A DNA stretch of 7,333 nucleotides. Origin: an uncultured Bacteroidota bacterium. GTDB taxonomy: Bacteria; Bacteroidota; Bacteroidia; Flavobacteriales; Flavobacteriaceae. The translations under genes and the position numbers were made by a program. The notes beneath the pieces are model-generated. The model was not told the origin of the DNA. It saw only the letters and a program-made list of their open reading frames with translations, and ran no database searches. This document shows, in pieces, positions 1 through 5,671 of this stretch. The stretch is from the NCBI GenBank assembly GCA_902509805.1, contig CABWZL010000021.1:1-7333 (forward strand). Reading direction: 5' to 3'. Position 1 is the first letter of the stretch. Each line of letters opens with the position of its first letter.

Positions 1-812
1 ATGGAGGGAGTGATCATCAAATAGCACCATCAAAATGGGTGAATATACATACCAAAAAAGGAATTGTAAAAGGTGTATTTGGATGGCCTGCTATTCATGT
101 TAGAGATCATGCAAAAGAGGCGCCACCTAAACTTGATAATATTTTTATTGATATTGGCGCAAAGGATAAAAAGGAAGTTGAGAAGATGGGTGTTCATGTT
201 GGTTGTGTAATTACATATCCAGATTCATTTCATATTCTTAATAAGGATAAATTTGTTTGTAGAGCAATTGATAATAGAGCTGGTGGATTTATGATAGCTG
301 AGGTTGCTAGACTTCTTAAAGAAAATAAAGATAGTCTTCCATTTTGTTTATATATAACCAATTCTGTTCAAGAAGAAATTGGCCTAAGAGGGGCTGAAAT
401 GATTACAAATAGATTAAAACCAGATGTTGCTATTGTTACTGATGTTACTCATGACACTTCAACTCCAATGATAGAAGCGAAGAAACAAGGAGATACTAAA
501 ATAGGTAAAGGCCCAGTTATTTCTTATGCTCCTGCAGTTCAAAATAACCTTAGAGAAAAGATTATTACTACAGCTGAGAAAAATAAAATACCTTTTCAAA
601 GAGCAGCGTCATCAAGATATACAGGAACAGATACTGATGCATTTGCTTACAGTAATGGAGGTGTACCTTCTGCACTTATTTCTCTTCCTTTAAGATATAT
701 GCACACTACTGTTGAAATGGTTCAAAAAGAAGACGTGGAGAATGTTATTAGATTGATATATGAAACGTTAAAGAATATTAAAGCTAACGAAAGCTTTAGT
801 TACTTTGATTAA
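1..812 (+). CDS. M42 family metallopeptidase (glutamyl aminopeptidase/TET-like), 5' end missing
   Basis: Cytoplasmic di-metal aminopeptidase of the M42 family, which removes N-terminal residues from peptides, usually as a large self-compartmentalising oligomer. The frame is open from position 3 to the TAA at 810-812, about 269 codons; family members are about 350-360 residues, so the N-terminal part with the first metal-binding His lies before the window. The GTG at 39-41 is an internal Val: the preceding codons read GGSDHQIAPSKW, a conserved family stretch. Visible active-site residues are the bridging Asp in AIDNRAG (270-272), the Glu pair in QEEIGLRG (372-377, general base and ligand), the Asp in TDVTHD (441-443) and the C-terminal His in YMHTTVE (702-704). 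All expected ligands in the visible part are intact. It converges on the prolyl oligopeptidase gene and overlaps it by 4 bp. Family is certain; substrate preference cannot be read from sequence. Confidence 0.95.
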   Translation, partial: GGSDHQIAPSKWVNIHTKKGIVKGVFGWPAIHVRDHAKEAPPKLDNIFIDIGAKDKKEVEKMGVHVGCVITYPDSFHILNKDKFVCRAIDNRAGGFMIAEVARLLKENKDSLPFCLYITNSVQEEIGLRGAEMITNRLKPDVAIVTDVTHDTSTPMIEAKKQGDTKIGKGPVISYAPAVQNNLREKIITTAEKNKIPFQRAASSRYTGTDTDAFAYSNGGVPSALISLPLRYMHTTVEMVQKEDVENVIRLIYETLKNIKANESFSYFD

Positions 813-825
813 AGTTTAATTTTTT
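779..825 (+). terminator. Weak terminator-like hairpins at the convergent gene ends
   Basis: Two small perfect inverted repeats lie at the junction. The first pairs TAAAGCT (779-785) with AGCTTTA (792-798) around a 6-nt loop; the second pairs ACTTT (802-806) with AAAGT (811-815) around GATT and is followed by six Ts (820-825) on the plus strand. Stems are short and AT-rich, so termination would be weak, and both arms of the first hairpin are inside the M42 coding region. No better terminator is visible for either gene. Confidence 0.2.
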
Positions 826-2923
826 GGACTCCCATACTGTATAAAGTAAATCCAAAAATATCTGAATATTGTTCTATTGTCTTTGATAAAGGTGTACCTG
901 ATCCATGTCCAGCATCTTTTTCTATCCTAATTAAAACTGGATTTTTACCTTCATGTTTATCTTGTAGTTGAGCTGCAAACTTAAAAGAATGAGCCGGCAC
1001 TACCCTGTCGTCATGATCTCCTGTTGTTATAAGAGTAGCTGGATAAGATGTGTTTTCTTTTACATTGTGAACTGGAGAATAATTCAACAAGTATTGAAAC
1101 ATCTCTTCAGACTCCTCTGATGTTCCATAATCAAAAGCCCAACCAGCTCCTGAAGTAAACTTATGGTATTTTAACATATCTAGAACACCTACTGCAGGTA
1201 ATGCAACTTTCATTAAATCTGGTCTTTGTGTCATAACAGCTCCTACCAACAAACCTCCATTAGACCCTCCTCTCAAAGCTAAATATTCGGAAGATGTATA
1301 ATCTAGGGATATAAGATATTCAGCTGCAGCAATAAAATCATCGAATACATTCTGTTTATTGAGTTTTGTACCAGAGTTATGCCATTCTTTTCCATACTCT
1401 CCTCCTCCTCTAATATTCGGTACAGCATAAACTCCACCTAATTCCATCCAAACAGCATTTGGAACACTAAATCCTGGAGTTCTAGATATATTAAAACCTC
1501 CATATCCATAGAGTATTGTTGGATTCTTTCCATTTAAAACTAAATCTTTCTTATGAGTTATCATCATAGGAACACTTGTACCATCTTTTGATTTATAGAA
1601 AACTTGCTTAGAAGTATATTCAGAAGAGTTAAATTCAATTTTAGGTTTCCAGTATAAATCATAACTTCCATCATCTGGATTAAATGAATACAAACTACCA
1701 GGAGTATAATAATTAGAAAATGAAAAATATAACTCTTCCTGATCTTTTTCACCATAAAATCCACTAGCACTTCCAAGTCCAGGCAAATCTATTTTTCTAA
1801 CTAGATCTCCATTATATTTATACTGACGAACCTCTGAAATTGCATCAACCAGATATTTTGCAAAGAAATATCCACTTCCAGCACTTACTGAAAAAACGTT
1901 TTTACTTTCTGGAATTACATCTTTCCAATTATTTCTATTTAATTTATTTGCAGATGTTTTTACTAGTCTTTTATTTGGGGCATTATAGTTTGTAAAAATA
2001 TAAAAGGTATCACCATCAGTGTCTACTATATTGTCATCTGTTGATTCATCATCACTTATAGTCTGAATTTTTTCAGAATTATTAACTAAGTCTATCATAA
2101 ATAATTTGTTTCCATCAGTTAAATTTGAAGCAGAGATAAATAGATAATTATTATCGTCTGATACACTTCCTGAAACATACCTGTACTTAAGTTTATTATT
2201 ACCAAAAATTATTTTATCGGATTCTTGTTCTTCTTCTAGCTGGTGATAATAAAGCTTATGTCTATCTGTATAATCTGTTAGTTCACTACCCTCAGGTTTG
2301 TCGTATGAAGAATAGTAAAATCCTTGATTACCCTTCCATGAAACACCACTAAACTTAATGTTATTAAGAGTATCGCCAATTATTTTTTTAGTATCAGTAT
2401 TCATTACTATTGCTTTTCTCCAATCACTTCCACCTTCAGAGATTAAGTATGAAAGAAATTTACCATCCTTTGAAAAGTATAGTCCAGTAAGTGAAATTGT
2501 TCCATCATCAGAGAATTTATTTGGGTCTAGAAAAACCTCCTCTTCTGAAACTGAATTAAATTTTTTTCTGTAGACAACATATTGATTTTGCAAACCATCA
2601 TTTTTGTAATAATAAATATAATTACCTCTATAAAACGGACTAGTTTGTTTCTCATAGTTCCAAATAGTTGTTAATTTTTTTTTTAACTTATCTCTATATG
2701 GAATAGAATTTAAATAATTAAAAGTTACTTCATTTTGACTATCAACCCAGTTCATTGTATTTGATGAAAGGTCATCTTCAAGCCACCTATATGGATCTTC
2801 TATATCAGTTCCAAAATATGTATCAACCATTACTTTTTTTTCAGTTAACGGATAATTAATATCCATAGATGTATTACAGGAAATAATTAGAAGTATATAT
2901 AAAGCAAAAAAAGATTTATTCAT
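809..2923 (-). CDS. Prolyl oligopeptidase (S9A), predicted lipoprotein
   Basis: Serine peptidase cleaving after proline in short peptides; 704 residues, close to the roughly 705-710 of prolyl endopeptidases. The N-terminus (LLIISC) is a lipoprotein signal peptide with lipobox Cys16, so the enzyme is probably anchored in the periplasm or outer membrane; secreted prolyl endopeptidases are known in Flavobacteria-type organisms. Residues about 23-80 carry the family N-terminal motif DPYRWLED (43-50); about 85-430 is the beta-propeller region; about 440-704 the alpha/beta-hydrolase domain. The catalytic triad is Ser554 (GGSNGG), Asp638 (DHDDR) and His673 (AGHGSG). Tyr474 in YGYGGFN fits the oxyanion-hole Tyr, Trp595 the proline-stacking Trp, and Arg640 the substrate-binding Arg. 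All are present, so it should be active. Its ATG lies 4 nt after the pyrD stop, suggesting coupled translation, and no Shine-Dalgarno is seen. An A10 tract encodes Lys81-83 (see findings). Confidence 0.96.
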   Translation of the reverse strand: MNKSFFALYILLIISCNTSMDINYPLTEKKVMVDTYFGTDIEDPYRWLEDDLSSNTMNWVDSQNEVTFNYLNSIPYRDKLKKKLTTIWNYEKQTSPFYRGNYIYYYKNDGLQNQYVVYRKKFNSVSEEEVFLDPNKFSDDGTISLTGLYFSKDGKFLSYLISEGGSDWRKAIVMNTDTKKIIGDTLNNIKFSGVSWKGNQGFYYSSYDKPEGSELTDYTDRHKLYYHQLEEEQESDKIIFGNNKLKYRYVSGSVSDDNNYLFISASNLTDGNKLFMIDLVNNSEKIQTISDDESTDDNIVDTDGDTFYIFTNYNAPNKRLVKTSANKLNRNNWKDVIPESKNVFSVSAGSGYFFAKYLVDAISEVRQYKYNGDLVRKIDLPGLGSASGFYGEKDQEELYFSFSNYYTPGSLYSFNPDDGSYDLYWKPKIEFNSSEYTSKQVFYKSKDGTSVPMMITHKKDLVLNGKNPTILYGYGGFNISRTPGFSVPNAVWMELGGVYAVPNIRGGGEYGKEWHNSGTKLNKQNVFDDFIAAAEYLISLDYTSSEYLALRGGSNGGLLVGAVMTQRPDLMKVALPAVGVLDMLKYHKFTSGAGWAFDYGTSEESEEMFQYLLNYSPVHNVKENTSYPATLITTGDHDDRVVPAHSFKFAAQLQDKHEGKNPVLIRIEKDAGHGSGTPLSKTIEQYSDIFGFTLYSMGVQKIKL

Positions 2924-2927
2924 AGTT

Positions 2928-3938
2928 TTATTTTAATAGCAAATTATTGATTTTTTTAATTAATGAAGGTCCTTTATAAATAAAACCAGTGTACAACTGG
3001 ACTAGATCAGCTCCACATTTAAATTTCTCTATGGCATCTTCTGCACTCATAATTCCACCCACTCCAATTATTGGATAATTTTTATCTAAATTTTTTCTAA
3101 GGTATTTTATAATCTCATTACTCTTTTCATTTAGTAATTCTCCACTTAAACCACCAGTTTCATTTTTATATTTTGACTTTACCATGTTTCTTGAAATAGT
3201 TGTATTTGTTGCTATAATACCGTCTATTTTAAGTTCAGAGACTAAGGAAATTATATCATCAAGTTCATTTTTTTCAAGATCAGGAGAAATTTTTAATAAC
3301 ATCGGCTTTTTTGAAGGCTTGTTATTATTGAAGTTAATTAAGTTTTCAAGCAAAGGTTTTAATAGTTCTTTACTATGAAACTGTCTTAGATTTTTTGTAT
3401 TGGGGGAGCTTATATTAATTGCAAAATAATCAACAGAATCATGAAGTCCTTCAAGACATTTTAGATAGTCTTTATATCCATATTTGTTATCAGTGAAAAC
3501 ATTCTTACCAATATTAGCGCCAATTAGAACATCTCTTTTTTTCTTAAGATTTTTTTTGATTGCTTCTAGACCCTTATTGTTAAAACCAAGTCTATTAATT
3601 AATGATCTATCTTCAACTAATCTGAAAATTCTCTTTTTTGGATTACCAGGTTGAGGTAATGGGGTAACTGTGCCAATCTCTATAAAACCAAAACCAAAAT
3701 TTGAGAATTCATTATAACATTCAGCATTTTTATCAAAACCTGCAGCTAAACCAACTGGGTTTTTAAATTTTAATCCAAATAAGTTTCTTTCAAGAGATTT
3801 TGAATTTACAAGAAAAAAATAACGGAGTATCTGTTTTGAAAAAGGAAGTAAGCTAAGAATTTTGATTGCCTTTACTGAAAATTCATGAATCAACTCTGCA
3901 TCAAAAAGGAAAAGAATTCTTCTTATTAAGCTATACAT
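2928..3938 (-). CDS. pyrD: Dihydroorotate dehydrogenase, class 2 (quinone-dependent)
   Basis: Oxidises dihydroorotate to orotate in de novo pyrimidine synthesis and passes electrons through FMN to membrane quinone. At 336 residues it has the length of E. coli PyrD. The N-terminal helical region (about 1-45, MYSLIRRILFLFDAELIHEF) is the membrane-associating extension that marks class 2 enzymes. The FMN barrel follows: NPVGLAAGFDKNAE (60-73), EIGTVTPLPQPGNP (87-100), NRLGFNNKG (115-123), GANIGKN (140-146), NISSPNTKNLR (175-185) with catalytic Ser178 (class 2 uses Ser, class 1 Cys), KISPDL (216-221) with the FMN lysine, ATNTT (243-247), GGLSG (262-266), GVGGI (292-296) and the phosphate-binding end QLYTGFIYKGP (314-324). 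Its ATG overlaps the yajC stop by one base (TAATG). No other pyrimidine gene is nearby. Family and class are essentially certain. Confidence 0.97.
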   Translation of the reverse strand: MYSLIRRILFLFDAELIHEFSVKAIKILSLLPFSKQILRYFFLVNSKSLERNLFGLKFKNPVGLAAGFDKNAECYNEFSNFGFGFIEIGTVTPLPQPGNPKKRIFRLVEDRSLINRLGFNNKGLEAIKKNLKKKRDVLIGANIGKNVFTDNKYGYKDYLKCLEGLHDSVDYFAINISSPNTKNLRQFHSKELLKPLLENLINFNNNKPSKKPMLLKISPDLEKNELDDIISLVSELKIDGIIATNTTISRNMVKSKYKNETGGLSGELLNEKSNEIIKYLRKNLDKNYPIIGVGGIMSAEDAIEKFKCGADLVQLYTGFIYKGPSLIKKINNLLLK

Positions 3939-4207
3939 TAAGTATTTAAATTAGATGAAAGCTCTAATGAGATAGCTGATTTTTCAATTTTCAATTTACC
4001 TGCCATAGTATCAATAACACATGTTGTGTTCTTTTCATCAAATTCGTTAATTCTAGCATGAACACCAGATTTTGTAATAATTCTATCTCCTTTTTTCAAG
4101 TTTTTTAAAAACTTTTTTTCCTTACCGCTTCTTCTCATTGAAGGAATAACGATAAAGAGCATAAAAACTAGAGCTAGTAAAAGAAAATAAGGAAATTGAG
4201 ATTCCAT
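3938..4207 (-). CDS. yajC: YajC, Sec translocase accessory subunit
   Basis: Small single-span inner-membrane protein that associates with SecDF at the SecYEG translocon and assists protein export. It is 89 residues. A hydrophobic segment spans about 6-22, followed by a basic stretch (RRSGKEKKFLKNLKKGD, 25-41) and the small cytoplasmic beta domain containing GDRIITKSGVHARI (40-53) and AGKLKIEKSAISLELS (69-84), the typical YajC ending in Bacteroidota. The usual RPQ after the membrane helix is replaced by IPSM (21-24), a minor divergence. The start is 2 nt after the stop of the DUF1573 gene, and the stop overlaps the pyrD start, so translation is probably coupled on both sides. No secD or secF gene lies in the window. 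Confidence 0.92.
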   Translation of the reverse strand: MESQFPYFLLLALVFMLFIVIPSMRRSGKEKKFLKNLKKGDRIITKSGVHARINEFDEKNTTCVIDTMAGKLKIEKSAISLELSSNLNT

Positions 4208-4209
4208 AA

Positions 4210-4659
4210 TTAGTTATTTTTAGGTTCAACAAAAGCTTGAATTCTAAGAAGCTGTCCTCCATCCGGAGTGTTAGCAGATACTTTAATCATTTTTTGCTGT
4301 AAACTAGGTCTTCCGTTGGTGTCAAAATTAACCTCAATTTCACCGTTATCTCCTGGTTTAATAGCAATGTTTTTAGGGTACTTAGGTACAGTACACCCAC
4401 AACTACCTACTGCATCAACTATATATAAATCATTTTCACCTGTATTAGTAAAGCTGAAAATAGTTTTTGCAATTTCACCTTCCTTTACATTTCCAAAATC
4501 ATGGAATATCTTATCAAAAGTTATTTCAGCATAGCTTGGCTGAGCAGGTGGATTTAGCTGATTATCAGCTTTTATCTTACTAGCCGCAGTTTCATTACAT
4601 GCATATGATAAAATAGAAAATGATATAATTATAAAAATATTTTTGTTGAATTTCATCAT
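4210..4659 (-). CDS. DUF1573 domain lipoprotein
   Basis: Envelope protein of unknown molecular function, 149 residues, belonging to the DUF1573 family that is abundant in Bacteroidota. The N-terminus is a signal peptide ending SYAC, with Cys21 as the likely lipidated residue; Ser at -3 is not canonical but Bacteroidota lipoboxes are relaxed. The domain (about 45-146) is an Ig-like beta-sandwich type sequence with the family hallmarks FHDFGNVKEGE (52-62), FTNTGENDL (70-78), GSCGCTVP (85-92) with its Cys-x-Cys pair 87/89, and IKPGDNGEIEVNFD (100-113). Two consecutive ATG codons (4657-4659 and 4654-4656) are possible starts and differ by one residue. The gene sits between nusB (26 nt away) and yajC (2 nt away), an order I recall from Flavobacteriia, which suggests co-expression but does not reveal a function. 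Confidence 0.92.
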   Translation of the reverse strand: MMKFNKNIFIIISFSILSYACNETAASKIKADNQLNPPAQPSYAEITFDKIFHDFGNVKEGEIAKTIFSFTNTGENDLYIVDAVGSCGCTVPKYPKNIAIKPGDNGEIEVNFDTNGRPSLQQKMIKVSANTPDGGQLLRIQAFVEPKNN

Positions 4660-4670
4660 TTATTTTTTTT

Positions 4671-4678
4671 CAAAATTA
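4671..4678 (-). promoter_or_regulatory. Possible internal promoter box before the DUF1573 gene
   Basis: On the minus strand this is TAATTTTG, identical to the box before nusB. It sits inside the only sizeable gap of the operon (26 nt between the nusB stop and the DUF1573 start) and ends 11 nt before the ATG. No TTG or TTTG is seen at the expected -33 spacing, which would fall inside the nusB coding end. It could be an internal promoter letting the downstream four genes be expressed separately, or a chance match. Confidence 0.25.
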
Positions 4679-4685
4679 CTAAATT

Positions 4686-5585
4686 TTATGAAATAAGTCC
4701 TCGTCCTGTTTTTACTATTAAACCTTTATTGGTTAAATCTTTAATAAGATTATCCAATACACCATTAATAAACTTCCCAGAGCTAGGAGAAGAAAATTCT
4801 TTAGCAATTTCTATGTACTCATTTATAGTCACTTTTGGAGGAATTGACGGAAAATACAAAAGTTCCGCAATGGAAGTTATCAAAATTGCATAATCAATTT
4901 TAGCTATCCTTTCAGAATCCCAATTAGGTGTTCTTCCAATTAAGTGATTCTTTAAATCCTCATTGTTTGTAAGTATATTATTAAATAAATCTTGACCAAA
5001 TTCCACCTCATCTTGATAATCATATAGTGATGGCAAATGAAAGGATTTAGGATTCTGAAGATCAATTTTTTCTATATTTTTTATAATAAAAGAGTTTATA
5101 TATGGAAAATCATTAATCCAATTTAAATTTTGATCTTCTAAAAATTCATAAAGCAAATTAGACTCTGCAATAATATCAGAATAACTTTCAATAAAAAATT
5201 CTAATTTACTATCATTGTTATCTTCTTTTAATTCAGTATACTTTTTATTCAGCTCAATAAAATCAGTTTTCAAGTCAATTATATAATTAAGATTTAAATC
5301 CCAATTAATTATCTGTTTTCTTTTAAAATTTTTTTGATTTAGTTTATTAAAAAAAAAGAAATATGGGTTTTGACTTACATATGAACAAGAGAATTTTTTT
5401 GATTCAATGTTATTAAAAAACAAGTTGATTTCTTTGATGAAATCAATCATACAATACAGAAGATCAAGTGATGTTGTTGAACTCTTAGTTATGTAAGTTT
5501 TCAGTGTGTTATGATCTATTAATTCAACTGAATTTGAATATATTGATTGAATAACGATAGTACGAATGTGTCTTCTGTTTAACAT
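4686..5585 (-). CDS. nusB: Transcription antitermination factor NusB, long Bacteroidota form
   Basis: NusB pairs with NusE (ribosomal protein S10), binds boxA RNA and supports rRNA antitermination and ribosome biogenesis. The protein is 299 residues against about 140 for classical NusB. The recognisable core is at the C-terminus: ERIAKIDYAILITSIAELL (225-243), IPPKVTINEYIEIAKEFS (248-265) and SGKFINGVLDNL (269-280). The first residues, MLNRRHIRTIVIQSIYS, resemble the normal NusB N-terminus, so the extra length is a region of about 150 residues between the start and the core. It is rich in Asn, Lys, Phe and Ile, includes FFFFNKLNQKNF (76-87), and has no motif I recognise. Such long forms are usual in this phylum. 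It is the first gene of the minus-strand cluster, with a promoter-like box just upstream. The coding strand contains a T8 tract (5349-5356) but the frame is intact. Confidence 0.93.
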   Translation of the reverse strand: MLNRRHIRTIVIQSIYSNSVELIDHNTLKTYITKSSTTSLDLLYCMIDFIKEINLFFNNIESKKFSCSYVSQNPYFFFFNKLNQKNFKRKQIINWDLNLNYIIDLKTDFIELNKKYTELKEDNNDSKLEFFIESYSDIIAESNLLYEFLEDQNLNWINDFPYINSFIIKNIEKIDLQNPKSFHLPSLYDYQDEVEFGQDLFNNILTNNEDLKNHLIGRTPNWDSERIAKIDYAILITSIAELLYFPSIPPKVTINEYIEIAKEFSSPSSGKFINGVLDNLIKDLTNKGLIVKTGRGLIS

Positions 5586-5601
5586 ATGTAAAGAACTTCG
5601 G

Positions 5602-5609
5602 CAAAATTA
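5602..5609 (-). promoter_or_regulatory. Candidate Bacteroidota -7 promoter box for nusB operon
   Basis: Read on the minus strand the sequence is TAATTTTG, an exact match to the Bacteroidota -7 consensus TAnnTTTG. It ends 16 nt before the nusB ATG. A TTTT lies 20 nt upstream (5630-5633) where the -33 TTTG would be, a three-of-four match. The leader would be about 10 nt. Placement in the divergent intergenic region supports it; AT-rich DNA gives chance matches, so it remains a prediction. Confidence 0.45.
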
Positions 5610-5654
5610 GTTAATTATAACATATTATTAAAATTAATTGGAAGTTATAAAGTT

Positions 5655-5662
5655 TATATTTG
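5655..5662 (+). promoter_or_regulatory. Candidate Bacteroidota -7 promoter box for the ABC exporter gene
   Basis: TATATTTG matches TAnnTTTG exactly and ends 9 nt before the ATG at 5672, so the transcript would be leaderless or nearly so. The nearest upstream TTG (5638-5640) is only 14 nt away, shorter than the usual 17-23 nt, so the -33 element is poor. If this box is real, it shares the 86-bp region with the nusB promoter. Confidence 0.4.
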
Positions 5663-5671
5663 TCTGACTCT

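Noticed and set aside
1..24. ATG at position 1 as a gene start
   Set aside because: It is in a different frame from the M42 gene and meets TAG at 22-24 after seven codons. The M42 frame is open through the window start.
39..41. GTG as the true start of the M42 peptidase
   Set aside because: The codons before it are in frame and encode the conserved GGSDHQIAPS stretch, and a start here would remove the first metal-binding His domain. It is an internal valine.
2358..2573. 71-codon plus-strand reading frame
   Set aside because: Antisense to the oligopeptidase beta-propeller region and without recognisable similarity, so treated as a by-product of the real gene's codons. The same applies to the short frames at 3184-3378 and, on the minus strand, 1564-1776 and 7123-7314.
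4268..4534. 88-codon plus-strand reading frame
   Set aside because: It lies wholly antisense to the DUF1573 gene, resembles no family, and has no upstream signals; the sense-strand protein is a clear family match.
5611..5637. Inverted repeat TTAATT...AATTAA as an operator
   Set aside because: Only six A/T base pairs with a 15-nt spacer in very AT-rich DNA; expected by chance.
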